Origin: JASLEW01 sp035544875
GTDB taxonomy: Bacteria; Acidobacteriota; Thermoanaerobaculia; Multivoradales; UBA5704
Assembly (NCBI GenBank): GCA_035544875.1
Contig: DASZZP010000086.1
Span: forward strand, 61,178 to 125,177
Reading direction: 5' to 3'
Length of the DNA stretch: 64,000 bases
The notes under the pieces: generated by a model
The model's database searches: none
Told to the model about the DNA's origin: nothing
The model's input: only the letters and a program-made list of their open reading frames with translations
Program-made: the position numbers and the translations under genes
In this document: positions 17,463 through 26,291 of the stretch, piece after piece
How positions within the stretch are numbered: the first letter of the stretch is position 1
How the letters are laid out: each line of letters starts with the position of its first letter

Positions 17463-19199
17463 TCACTCCAGCCAGTAGCCGCGCGCCAGCTCGCGGTAGG
17501 CCGCCACTTGCCGTGCCTGCCAGGTCTCGTCGCGCCCCAGCTCGGCGGCGAGCAGCTCCGCGACCCGCGGCGCTGCCGCGGCGCTGGCGCGGGCGTCGAG
17601 CAGCAGGGCGCGGGTGCGGCGCGCCAGCACGTCCTCGACGCTGCGCGCCATTTCATGGCGGGCCGCCCACACCACCTCGCAAGCGCGGTAGGGGAGCCGC
17701 GGATGGAGGAGCTCCCCCCAGCCGCGGCGCTCGGCGGCGAGACGGGCCAGGGCGGGGGCGTCGGTGCCATAGGCCGCCCACGGCGCCTGGGCTTCGCCGC
17801 CGCCGCCCGCGTGCCCGGTCTCGCCCGCGACCTCGCCGCCGGATGCCGCGGCGAGGGCCATGGTGCCCACGGCGCCCATGGCTCCCATGGCTCCAATATC
17901 GCCCATGGCTCCCATGTCTCCGATATCGCCAGCCAGCCCTGTCGCCCCGCCGCCCCACCAGGCCCCGTGCAGGCGTAGTCCGGCGGTCACCGAAGGGCGC
18001 TCGGGGAGCCCGGCCACCAGCGCCGCGGCGTTGACCGCGTCTTCGCCCATCAGGCGGTAGGTCGTCCACTTGCCGCCGGTGATGGTGACCAGTCCCGAGT
18101 GCGAGATGAGCACCGTGTGGTCGCGGGCGAGCGCCGCCGTCGGCTGGCCGCCATGATGACGATGACCGGCGGCGACCAGGGGGCGCAACCCGGCGAAGCA
18201 GGAGAGCACGTCGGCCCGCGCGGGGTGGCCGGTCAGGTAGCGGCCGGCGTGGGTGAGCAGGAAGTCGATCTCCTCGGGCAGCGGACGCGGCTCGAGTGTG
18301 CCCTCGGCGACCGGGGTGTCGGTGGTGCCCACTACCAACCTGCCCAGCCAGGGCACCGCGAACAGCACCCGGCCGTCGTCCGTGTGCGGCACGAGGATCG
18401 CGCTATCGCCGGGAAGGAAGCGGCGGTCGAGGACCAGGTGCACCCCTTGGCTGGGGGCGAGCAGCGGCTCGCTCTCCGGCTCGTCCAGCCGCCGCAGCTG
18501 GTCGGCGAAGACGCCGGTCGCGTTGACCACCACGCGCGCCGCGATCTCGAGCTCCAGGCCGCTCTCCTCGTCGCGCGCCGCCACCCCTGCCACCAGCCCG
18601 CCCGCCTTGAGCAGGCCGGTGACGCGCACCCCGTTCACCGGCACGCCGCCGAGGTCGGCCAGCGTGCGGGCCAGGGTCACCGCCAGGCGCGCGTCGTCGA
18701 ACTGGGCGTCGTAGTAGACGACGCCGCCGCGCAGCCCCTGCGGCTCGACCGTGGGGATCAGCGCCAGCGTCTCCTCGCGCGTCAGGCGGTGCGACGGCCC
18801 CAGCCCCAGGCGGCCGGCGAGCAGGTCATAGACCTTGAGGCCGGCGCCGTAGAAGGGGCCTTCCCACCATTCGTAGCTCGGCATGACGAAGCGCAGGTTG
18901 CGCACCAGGTGCGGAGCGTTGCGCAGCAGCAGCCCGCGCTCGCGCAGCGCCTCGACGACCAGCGGCACGTTGCCCTGCCGCAGGTAGCGCACCCCGCCAT
19001 GGACCAGCTTGGTGCTGCGCGACGAGGTCGCCTTGGCGAAGTCGCACGCCTCGACCAGCGCCGTGTGGTAGCCGCGCGCCGCCGCCTCGACCGCCGTGCC
19101 GAGCCCGGTCGCCCCGCCGCCGACCACCAGCACCTCCCACGGCTCCTGCGCCGCGCGCGACCTGCCGGCCAGCCGGCCGATCAGGGTGTCCCGGTTCAT
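17463..19199 (-). CDS. glpD: Glycerol-3-phosphate dehydrogenase GlpD
   Basis: FAD enzyme feeding glycerol-3-phosphate electrons to quinones; peripheral inner-membrane protein. 578 residues. FAD motif VVGGGATGLGTAVEAAARG near residues 25-43, SSRSTKLVHGGVRYL, PHTDDGRVLFAVPWLGRLVVGTTDTP and TITGGKWTTYR are present. Between the FAD domain and the C-terminal helical domain lies a low-complexity insert made of GDIGDMGAMG-type repeats (DNA 17859-17936), absent from ordinary GlpD. The ATG at 19199 fits the family start; upstream in-frame extension has no site. Monocistronic by appearance. Confidence 0.93.
   Translation of the reverse strand: MNRDTLIGRLAGRSRAAQEPWEVLVVGGGATGLGTAVEAAARGYHTALVEACDFAKATSSRSTKLVHGGVRYLRQGNVPLVVEALRERGLLLRNAPHLVRNLRFVMPSYEWWEGPFYGAGLKVYDLLAGRLGLGPSHRLTREETLALIPTVEPQGLRGGVVYYDAQFDDARLAVTLARTLADLGGVPVNGVRVTGLLKAGGLVAGVAARDEESGLELEIAARVVVNATGVFADQLRRLDEPESEPLLAPSQGVHLVLDRRFLPGDSAILVPHTDDGRVLFAVPWLGRLVVGTTDTPVAEGTLEPRPLPEEIDFLLTHAGRYLTGHPARADVLSCFAGLRPLVAAGHRHHGGQPTAALARDHTVLISHSGLVTITGGKWTTYRLMGEDAVNAAALVAGLPERPSVTAGLRLHGAWWGGGATGLAGDIGDMGAMGDIGAMGAMGAVGTMALAAASGGEVAGETGHAGGGGEAQAPWAAYGTDAPALARLAAERRGWGELLHPRLPYRACEVVWAARHEMARSVEDVLARRTRALLLDARASAAAAPRVAELLAAELGRDETWQARQVAAYRELARGYWLE
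17859..17936 (-). repeat. Short tandem repeats coding Gly-Ala-Met/Gly-Asp-Ile in glpD
   Basis: Imperfect 9-12 bp repeats built from GCCCATGGCT and CCGATATCGCC-like units (+ strand). Coding sense is a run of GxM/GxI triplets. Every unit is a multiple of three, so the frame survives. It falls at a domain boundary, which suggests slippage-tolerant linker expansion. Confidence 0.75.
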
Positions 19200-19236
19200 C
19201 CGCGCAGAGTCTACTGCCTGCCGCCTGCCATCTTGC

Positions 19237-20217
19237 CTACAGGCGCGGGGGAGCGGCACCTGCGGCTGGATGGCGAGACCGCAGCGCCCACAGCCCGAGC
19301 CCTAGCAGCGCCGCAGCGAGGACCGCCAGCCCCCAGCCGTTGAGCGTGGGCACCTGCGGCTGCACCGTCCCCGCGGAGACGCAGATCGTGACCGCTCCAT
19401 CTCCGAACGGGAAGGCCAGCGAGGAGGCGATCGTCGTGCCGCCGGCCGCCACGAAAGAACCGCCACCGCCACCGCCATCGCCGGCGTCTCCGCCGCCCCC
19501 ACCGCTGTACCCTCCGCCGCCACCGCCACTCGGAAAGCCGCCCACGGTGCCGCCGCCGCCGCCGCCGCCGAATCCTCCAGAAGCGCTGGCGACGCCGTCG
19601 GTACCCCCTCCGGCATCGCCCGGGCTCGAGATCTGATGGCCTCCGTGGCCGCCCCCAGTGTTGCCCGCATCAGTCCCCGCACTCAAGAAGCCGCCACCAC
19701 CGCCACCGCCGGCGCTGCTGCCGCAGGGACAACCCTGACCGCCCTGACCATTGGCGCCACCGCTACCGCCGGCGCCGTGACCCGGAGAGCCGGATGGGGT
19801 GAGCTGAGCGTTATCGCCATTCCCTCCTTTGCCGTTGCCGCCCCCACCGCCACCCCCTGCCACGACGAGCGCAACACCGCCCGCCGTGGATACGAAGGAA
19901 CCACCCCCTCCGCCGCGGTTTTGCGTGACAGCCTCTTTACCCACGACGACGTTCAGTGTGACTGGACTGGTGATCGGCACTTGGGCGGCGATGTGAGCCC
20001 CAAGGCCCGGGACCGCCGCTCCAGAAGCCCCGTCCGCGACGATGTAGATCGCGGTCGCCCCTGCGGGAACGAAGTAGAACTGGAGGGTCCCGGTAGCAGA
20101 GAAAGACTGCTGAGTGCCCGGAAGGCACGTCGGAACCGCCTGCGCCCGGACCGCAAGACTGCCCGCCAGCGTCACCAGCACGACGGCGAAGACGAGCCGA
20201 ACAGCGAACCGTTTCAT
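19237..20217 (-). CDS. Secreted glycine-rich protein with IPTL-CTERM sorting tail (copy 1)
   Basis: 326 residues. Signal peptide MKRFAVRLVFAVVLVTLAGSLAVRAQA by eye (residues 1-27, three pieces: basic, hydrophobic, ARA-like cleavage). A short beta-rich segment is followed by about 180 residues dominated by glycine runs, then the C-terminal tripartite tail: QVPTLNGWG, a hydrophobic span, and a basic RSRH end, the IPTL-CTERM pattern thought to direct envelope sorting. Exceptionally strong TAGGAGGTGG site before the ATG at 20217. Nearly identical to the gene at 26288-27232. Function of the glycine-rich body unknown; surface or matrix role is a guess. Confidence 0.85.
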   Translation of the reverse strand: MKRFAVRLVFAVVLVTLAGSLAVRAQAVPTCLPGTQQSFSATGTLQFYFVPAGATAIYIVADGASGAAVPGLGAHIAAQVPITSPVTLNVVVGKEAVTQNRGGGGGSFVSTAGGVALVVAGGGGGGGNGKGGNGDNAQLTPSGSPGHGAGGSGGANGQGGQGCPCGSSAGGGGGGGFLSAGTDAGNTGGGHGGHQISSPGDAGGGTDGVASASGGFGGGGGGGTVGGFPSGGGGGGYSGGGGGDAGDGGGGGGSFVAAGGTTIASSLAFPFGDGAVTICVSAGTVQPQVPTLNGWGLAVLAAALLGLGLWALRSRHPAAGAAPPRL

Positions 20218-20242
20218 CTTGCCACCTCCTATACGGGCGTGG
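19342..20242 (-). repeat. Long direct repeat, copy 1 (about 0.9 kb)
   Basis: Sequence from 19342 to about 20242 corresponds almost base for base to 26357-27258. It covers the glycine-rich gene except its last 30 codons, plus the ribosome-binding site and about 20 bp upstream. Both copies point the same way, about 7 kb apart. Similarity stops abruptly upstream. Confidence 0.85.
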
Positions 20243-20444
20243 CCAGGCTGCTTCCTGAACTGGGCCGACCGCCGTGTTGTAGTCACCCGTCGTGTTGTTC
20301 TCCAGGGTTCCCGCCCTGAGTGCGGTCCCCGTCGCCGGTTCGCAACTCCTCTCACCCTTGCCGGGTCAAAGCCTTCATGACGATGACCGTCGAACTCGCG
20401 GGGTCTCTTCTTCAGCGAGCGCGGCCCGGTACGCACTTCGTGTG

Positions 20445-21596
20445 TCAGGCTGCGAGCCTCCGGAGCATCCACAGGCCGGCGAGCGCGAGGAACACGGCAA
20501 GCGCTAGCACGCCGGCGATTCCAAGCGTGGGTATGGGGGAGCCCTCCGGTGGTGCCGCACCCTGATCGGTGACTACGACGTCGTTGCCGTCGCCACCCAA
20601 GTAAGTGATGTTGTAGATCCGGCTGCCATTGCTGAAGAAGGCTCCCTCGGGCAGGCCGGCAAACGTGCCCGTCACCGGGCCTGCACTGGTTTTTTCGATG
20701 ATCAGGAAGGAGTCGCCGGTGTTCGAGGTCCCACCGATCGACAGCGTCGCTCCCCCGAGGTCGACCGAACCCGAGGCATTCATCTGGCCAAAGTTTGAGG
20801 TGCTGTAAATGATCATGGTGAGGCGGGCGCCGGCGGTCATGGTGAGGTCGGTCAGGTTGCCGATCTGGGTAATGCCGCCACCGCAGGCGACCTTGCCGGC
20901 CGCGTTCACGGTCACCGGACCGTTGGAGTTTCCGTTGGCGTAGTCCAGCTCCCCGCCGCTGACCGTCACCACACTCGCGACGTTGAGGCTCCTGGCGGAT
21001 AAAAAGCCGCCGGTCACGTTGGTTGGACCCGAGTACGAGCAGGGGGTGATGAGGGCGACGACGGCGGCACCCGACGCGGTCACGCCGCCGCTGCCGGAGA
21101 TCGCGCCGTCCACCTCTACGACGCCCGTGGCGGTCGTGTTCAACGTAAGGGTGTTGGCGGCCAGGGCGATAGGCCCGCTCAGGACGAGTCGATCTCCATC
21201 CGAGCTGAACGTCTGCGATGCGGCAAGCGCGATCGAGAGCGAGATGGTGTTCGATCCACTGTTCGCGGCGTTGATGCCGCCAACGAGAGAGATGGCGTTG
21301 CCGGCGAGGGTGTAGCCGCTGACGGGACCGGTAAAGGCGATGGAGTTGAAGGAGGTCCCGGCGCCGAGGTTATTGTTGCTTGACGGTCTCGCTGCTCCGG
21401 CAGGGAACGCGAGATCGTCTCCGGTCACCGGCACCACGGCCGGTGCCCAGTTGGCGGCCGTGTTCCAGTTGGCGTCCGTCCCGCCTCCGGTCCAGGTCTT
21501 GGTAGCCCCCATGGCCCAGGACCCATCGAGCATCGCGATGGCCGCCACGGCCGCCAACACCAGCTGCGAACGGAAACTGCTCCCGCGCTTCCACAT
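20445..21596 (-). CDS. Secreted beta-strand-repeat protein with IPTL-CTERM tail
   Basis: 383 residues. Signal peptide (hydrophobic LVLAAVAAIAML near 12-23), then KTWTGGGTDANWNTAANWAP, the characteristic first repeat of autotransporter-associated beta-strand/PEP-type surface proteins, followed by Gly/Ser/Thr/Asn-rich repeats likely forming a beta-helix. The C-terminus is SPIPTLGIAG plus a hydrophobic span and RRLAA, an IPTL-CTERM sorting signal. Start at 21596 is chosen because GAGGAG lies seven to eight bases upstream; ATGs further upstream would sit on that site. Divergent from the sigma-factor gene. Confidence 0.85.
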   Translation of the reverse strand: MWKRGSSFRSQLVLAAVAAIAMLDGSWAMGATKTWTGGGTDANWNTAANWAPAVVPVTGDDLAFPAGAARPSSNNNLGAGTSFNSIAFTGPVSGYTLAGNAISLVGGINAANSGSNTISLSIALAASQTFSSDGDRLVLSGPIALAANTLTLNTTATGVVEVDGAISGSGGVTASGAAVVALITPCSYSGPTNVTGGFLSARSLNVASVVTVSGGELDYANGNSNGPVTVNAAGKVACGGGITQIGNLTDLTMTAGARLTMIIYSTSNFGQMNASGSVDLGGATLSIGGTSNTGDSFLIIEKTSAGPVTGTFAGLPEGAFFSNGSRIYNITYLGGDGNDVVVTDQGAAPPEGSPIPTLGIAGVLALAVFLALAGLWMLRRLAA

Positions 21597-21745
21597 TTCC
21601 ATACTCCTCATAATGAGCCGCGAGTATCGACCGGCCACAGATTGCCCAGGAAGGCGATCCGTACGCGGATCGATCTCGCTTCATACAGAGATGCGCGTTT
21701 CCGCCCTGGAAGGGGACACACTGCGCATTCCGCTCTCCGGCGTGA

Positions 21746-21751
21746 TACAGT
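21746..21751 (+). promoter_or_regulatory. Possible extended -10 of the sigma-factor gene
   Basis: TG-A-TACAGT (TG at 21743-21744, hexamer 21746-21751), the same form as the elements before the hydrolase gene at 11622. It lies about 95 bp before the ATG at 21847. Confidence 0.3.
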
Positions 21752-21846
21752 TTCTTCCACGGGTGAGGCATTCTCTGGTGCGGAATTGGCTGGCAGGTGA
21801 TGCTGCTCGCTGGCTCTGGGGAGACGCGCGCGTCACCGGCGACCAG

Positions 21847-22410
21847 ATGGTCTCTCTCGATCTCAGCGCCTTGTTGCAGGCCGCGCGCGCGGGCGAGGAC
21901 GGGGCGGTTGACGAGTTGTTCGCAGCGCTCTACACCGACCTCAAGCTTCTGGCGCATGCCCAGTTGTTGCGCACGCGCCACCACGGAGAAACGCTCGACA
22001 CCACGGCACTGGTGCACGAAGCATACGTTCGTCTGGCGGAACCTTCCGGCCTCGCCGCCGAGGACCGAGCTCACTTTTTGAACCTGGCCGCTCGGGTCAT
22101 GCGCCACGTCGTGGTCGACTTGGCCCGGCGACGCGCAGCCATCAAGCGCGGAGCTGCTCTGCGGATCTCCTGGCCGGAGGGTTTCGAGCCAACGGCCAGG
22201 GAAAGCGAACGAAGCCCCTCCGTGCTGGCGCTCGACGAGGCTCTCGGTCGTCTTGAGCTCGAGAGCCCGCGCCTTGCTCAACTCACGGAGCTGCGCTTCT
22301 TCGGTGGCCTACCGCTCGCCGAGATCGCGAGTCTCCTCAACGTCAGCGACCGAACCCTGAAGCGCGACTGGCGCCGTGCGCGCGCGTTTCTATTCGCCGA
22401 GCTGAGCTAG
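21847..22410 (+). CDS. ECF-type RNA polymerase sigma factor (Sig-70_X6-like)
   Basis: 187 residues. Region 2 (ETLDTTALVHEAYVRLAEPSG through HFLNLAARVMRHVVVDLARRRAA) and region 4 (LPLAEIASLLNVSDRTLKRDWRRARAFL) are both clear; the long region-2 form and size match the acidobacterial/planctomycete ECF group that is usually linked to a Ser/Thr kinase. Directs a small regulon, likely including nearby secreted genes (inference). ATG at 21847 gives the normal family length, though no good ribosome-binding site precedes it; an ATG at 21691 would add 52 residues. Four bases separate it from the kinase start. Confidence 0.9.
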   Translation: MVSLDLSALLQAARAGEDGAVDELFAALYTDLKLLAHAQLLRTRHHGETLDTTALVHEAYVRLAEPSGLAAEDRAHFLNLAARVMRHVVVDLARRRAAIKRGAALRISWPEGFEPTARESERSPSVLALDEALGRLELESPRLAQLTELRFFGGLPLAEIASLLNVSDRTLKRDWRRARAFLFAELS

Positions 22411-22414
22411 GGCC

Positions 22415-25306
22415 TTGGCGATCCCTCCATCACCTCCGCCGGCCCCCTGGGAGGATCTCTTCGACGAGCTCGTCGAACTTCCCGAGGCCGAACGCAGAGA
22501 GCGGCTGCGCGTGTTGGGCGAGAGGGATAGCGAGCTCGCCGTGCGGCTCCATCGGATGCTGGCCGCCGACGCCTCGCCCGCTAGCTTTCTCGATCGTCCA
22601 GCAACCGCATTGTTGCCGGCGGAAGACGATGAGGGAATGACGGGGGTCAGAGACCAGCTGCAACCCGGCTCCCTGGTGGGCTCCTGGCGCGTGATGAGTC
22701 TCCTCGGGCGAGGTGGCATGGGCGAGGTCTATCTGGCCGAGCGGAACGAGCCCTCCTTGATGCAACGCGTAGCGCTCAAGATCATCAAGCGCGGCATGGA
22801 TTCCGAAGCGATCGTCCGACGCTTCCTGCGCGAGCGTCAGATCCTCGCTACTTTGGATCATCCCAACTTGGCCCGCTTGCTCGACGGCGGAACGGCGCCG
22901 GACGGTCGCCCCTACTTCGCGCTGGAATGGGTCGACGGCGAACCGATCACCGCCTACTGCAACCGCCACAACGTCGACATCGACGGCCGCATCCGCCTCA
23001 TGCGGACGGTCTGCCAGGCCGTGGATAGCGCGCATCGCCGCCTTGTCGTGCACCGCGACCTCAAGCCAGCCAACATCTTGGTGACACCCGACGGCGTGCC
23101 CAAGCTCCTCGACTTCGGTATCGCCAAGCTGCTGGAGGACGACGCAGAAAGGCTCACTCTCACCCATGCCGGCGTTGGAGCTCTGACTCCGGCCTACGCG
23201 GCACCGGAGCAGATCCTCGGCGAACCGGTTTCGACTGCGACCGACGTCTACTCTCTGGGTGTGCTTCTTTACGAGCTGATCACCGGTATGCAGCCGCATC
23301 GCCGCAACCAGCGCTCGCTGTCGGCTCTAGCGAGCGCGATCGACCGCGAGACGATCGATCCACCGAGCGTGGCGCTCAGGCGGCCAGGGGAAGACGAGCG
23401 CCGCGTGCGCCGTGTCGCGGGCGACCTGGATCTGATCGTGTTGACCGCTCTGCGCCGAGACCAGGCGCGCCGCTATCCCTCGGCCCAGGCCCTTGCCGAC
23501 GACCTCGGCCGTTTCCTCGCCGGACGCCCGATTGACGCCCGCCCCGACGATTTCCGCTACCGGATGCGAAAATTCATTGGCCGCAACCGCGTTCCGGTCG
23601 CTGCCTTGGTGATAGGAGGGCTGGCTCTCCTCGTCGGGTTGGGAGCGTCGCTCTGGCAAGCGCAAGAGGCGCGCCTGGCCGCGCATCACGCTGACGCCGA
23701 GGCCAAACGCGCAGAACGCGTCACGTCGTTTCTCGTCTCGATCTTCGGACGGTCGGATCCGGAGGCTAGTGATCCCGAGGCGGGCCAGGGCGCTCGTCTG
23801 ACCGCGCGCGAGCTCCTCGAGCACGGGGCGGCGCAGATCGAAGCCAGGCTCGCCGGCGAGCCGGCAGTGCAGGCCGACCTGTTCGACGCCGTGGCGCGCA
23901 TCGAGACCAACCTCAGCCTGCTCGGTCCGGCGCTGGCGCACGCGCGAAGGGCTCTGGCGTTGCGCCGGTCCATCCTGCCGGCATCGGACGGACGGATCGG
24001 ACTTTCGTTGGAGACTCTAGGCGGCGCGCAACGCCAGCACGGAATGCTCAATCAGGCACGCCAAAGCTTCGAGGTCGCTCTTACGATCCTGGTCCCCGCT
24101 TTCGGCGAAGATAGCGTCGAGGTCGCCACGGCGCGCCGCGACTTGGCTGGGGCTCTCCCCGAGCCGGAGCAAAGCGGACGCGCCGTGGACCTTGAGCGCC
24201 AAGCTCTCGCCGCCTTCGTCCATCGACTGGGAGAGACGGATTTTGAGAGCGCCGTTACCCTCCACGGGTTGGGCCTTGTGCTTGAACAGGATCAGCAGTA
24301 CGGCGAGGCTGAGGCGGTTTACCGCCGGGCAGTGGCACTCCTCGAGCCGCGCCTCGGCTCCAACCACAAGAGGGTGCTGAGCATCCAGTCTGACCTTGCG
24401 GGCCTGCTCGACCGCTTGGGCCGCCCGAAGGAAGCGCGGCCGCTGTTCGAGCGCGCAATCGCCGGTCTGCGGGCAATACTTGGCCCCCGCCACACGCAGC
24501 TCGCGGAGGAGCTCTTCTCATACGCGGTATTGTTGATCAAAGAGCAAGAATATCCTGCCGCGGACGCCGCACTTTCGGAAGCCCTCTCGATCTTCGGCCC
24601 CGACCGCTTCGACGCGGCTCACTGCCTGCGGTACCTCGGGGTCTCAGCGATGCGGCGCGAGCGCTACGCGGAGGCCGCTGGGTTCTTCACCCGTGCGGCC
24701 GAGACCTATCGTCGCACCCTGGGCGAAGACGATGTGCAGCGCTGGCGCGCGCTTGCCAATCTCGGCTTCACGCACTTCCGCCTCGGGCGCGTGCAGCAGG
24801 CCCGCCGCGAGCTTGCCGCGGCAGTTGCCAAGATCGAGCGCCTGGCGGGCGCCGAAAGCTACGAGATCGAGCAACCGCTCAATATGTTGGGCGAAGTTCT
24901 GGCGGCAGCCGGTGCGGCCGACGAGGCCGTGACCACGCTGCGGCGCGTGCGTGCCCTGGAGGAAAAACTCTTCAAGACCGTCGAGCATCGCGAGGTCGCT
25001 GGCTCGGACCTTCTTCTCGCTCGCGCGCTACTGGCGCGAAGCACCGGCGGAGACGCGGCCGAAGCACGCCGACTGCTCGATGAAGGGCTGGGGATCTTCG
25101 CGCGCGTCCATCCGCAGGACGTGCTGAATGCGGAGTCTCTTCTGGAGAGCGGTCGCCTTGCCCTGAGAGAGAGCGATCGCTCCCGCGCACTTCGTGAGCT
25201 CTCTGCGGCCGAGCCCCTGCTCGCCACTCTCAAAGGCACCGCGCACGCCGACACGCGCGAGGCCCACCGACTGCTGAATAAGGCGGGCGGCGACCTCGAG
25301 CGCTAA
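22415..25306 (+). CDS. Ser/Thr protein kinase with TPR sensor region
   Basis: 963 residues. Cytoplasmic Hanks-type kinase: G-loop GRGGMGEVY from Gly98, Lys122 in VALKIIK, HRDLKPANIL with catalytic Asp215, DFGIAKL. One membrane segment follows at about 393-415 (VPVAALVIGGLALLVG), then roughly 530 residues of TPR-like helical repeats on the far side. TTG start directly after the sigma gene. In this family the kinase, membrane helix and extracytoplasmic TPRs form a signalling receptor, and the adjacent ECF factor is the probable output, controlled by phosphorylation rather than an anti-sigma factor (inference). Confidence 0.93.
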   Translation: MAIPPSPPPAPWEDLFDELVELPEAERRERLRVLGERDSELAVRLHRMLAADASPASFLDRPATALLPAEDDEGMTGVRDQLQPGSLVGSWRVMSLLGRGGMGEVYLAERNEPSLMQRVALKIIKRGMDSEAIVRRFLRERQILATLDHPNLARLLDGGTAPDGRPYFALEWVDGEPITAYCNRHNVDIDGRIRLMRTVCQAVDSAHRRLVVHRDLKPANILVTPDGVPKLLDFGIAKLLEDDAERLTLTHAGVGALTPAYAAPEQILGEPVSTATDVYSLGVLLYELITGMQPHRRNQRSLSALASAIDRETIDPPSVALRRPGEDERRVRRVAGDLDLIVLTALRRDQARRYPSAQALADDLGRFLAGRPIDARPDDFRYRMRKFIGRNRVPVAALVIGGLALLVGLGASLWQAQEARLAAHHADAEAKRAERVTSFLVSIFGRSDPEASDPEAGQGARLTARELLEHGAAQIEARLAGEPAVQADLFDAVARIETNLSLLGPALAHARRALALRRSILPASDGRIGLSLETLGGAQRQHGMLNQARQSFEVALTILVPAFGEDSVEVATARRDLAGALPEPEQSGRAVDLERQALAAFVHRLGETDFESAVTLHGLGLVLEQDQQYGEAEAVYRRAVALLEPRLGSNHKRVLSIQSDLAGLLDRLGRPKEARPLFERAIAGLRAILGPRHTQLAEELFSYAVLLIKEQEYPAADAALSEALSIFGPDRFDAAHCLRYLGVSAMRRERYAEAAGFFTRAAETYRRTLGEDDVQRWRALANLGFTHFRLGRVQQARRELAAAVAKIERLAGAESYEIEQPLNMLGEVLAAAGAADEAVTTLRRVRALEEKLFKTVEHREVAGSDLLLARALLARSTGGDAAEARRLLDEGLGIFARVHPQDVLNAESLLESGRLALRESDRSRALRELSAAEPLLATLKGTAHADTREAHRLLNKAGGDLER

Positions 25307-25391
25307 GCCGCGCGAGCCGGGCTCAGGCGTGGCTCCCAAAGGATAACCCGGACGGCGCCCGCTAGCGCGGCCCAGGTGTTCCGGCGCTGCG

Positions 25392-26291
25392 TTATGGGCA
25401 GCTCAGCGCACTGGTGTCCTGGACCGGTGTCGCGGCGTGCAGGTCGGCGTTGGTGTAGGTCTTGACGTGTCCTGTCGCCGTGTCCTTCACCGTCAGGCTG
25501 AACCCGACGTTGGTGCCGGCCGAGAAGAAGACCCAGAAATTGCTGTTTAGCGCGCAGCCGTTGAGCACCTTGATCAGGACCTCCGGATTGTCCTGCGAGA
25601 AGAACCAGAACAGTCCGCCGTGGGTGACGCCCAACGGGGCCTCGACGATCTCCTGCCCATGGCCCGAGATTCCGCCGCCCTGGACGGTCGCGAAGCTGAG
25701 GGTGATCTCGAAGCGGCGGTCCCTTGCGGCGTCGTCAATGCACATCACAGTATCGCTCGGGACGCAGCTGGTGGTCACCTCGTCGGCCAGGATGCCGATT
25801 CCCATCCCGGTCCCGCTCTTGGTGTCGAGCGGTGGCGTCGTGCCGTTCGTCTCATAGGCCGTTCCCGACGAACAAGCGCCAGTTCCTGCGTCGAACCCGA
25901 TCAAGCCGGGGCCCGTGACGTGATGGATAAAGGTGAGGTTATCACCCGGGGTCACCGGAGCGCCGCCGAAGTCGAAGGTCACGAAATGATCCGCGAGGTC
26001 CATTGGCAGTTGGATGGTCGCGGTCTGTGGAGACCCGACCAGCGGACCGTCGAAGGAGCGGCGGCGCATCTCGAGCGTGATGCGATAAATACCCGCCGTC
26101 TTGGCGCCGTAGGCAAACTCGACCGACCGCACGTTGTTCGCGGAATACCCGAGTACGACAACGCCGCGATCGACCCGGTGGCTGACCGAGCCGCTGAACC
26201 CGCAGCTTACCGGACCGACGATCGCGCACGAGGGCGTGACGAGCGAGCCGGCGGCGAGCAGGCAGGCCAGAGTTGGGACGAGACGTCTCAT
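25392..26291 (-). CDS. Secreted protein of unknown function
   Basis: 299 residues. Starts with a signal peptide (MRRLVPTLACLLAAGSLVTP, possible lipobox absent). The body looks all-beta: two disulfide-prone cysteine pairs, then a C-terminal module (IKVLNGCALNSNFWVF, TVKDTATGHVKTYTN, ending DTSALSCP) that recurs in secreted acidobacterial proteins; I cannot name it. ATG at 26291 overlaps the stop of the glycine-rich gene by four bases, so the two are co-translated and probably act in the same envelope structure. Confidence 0.75.
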   Translation of the reverse strand: MRRLVPTLACLLAAGSLVTPSCAIVGPVSCGFSGSVSHRVDRGVVVLGYSANNVRSVEFAYGAKTAGIYRITLEMRRRSFDGPLVGSPQTATIQLPMDLADHFVTFDFGGAPVTPGDNLTFIHHVTGPGLIGFDAGTGACSSGTAYETNGTTPPLDTKSGTGMGIGILADEVTTSCVPSDTVMCIDDAARDRRFEITLSFATVQGGGISGHGQEIVEAPLGVTHGGLFWFFSQDNPEVLIKVLNGCALNSNFWVFFSAGTNVGFSLTVKDTATGHVKTYTNADLHAATPVQDTSALSCP

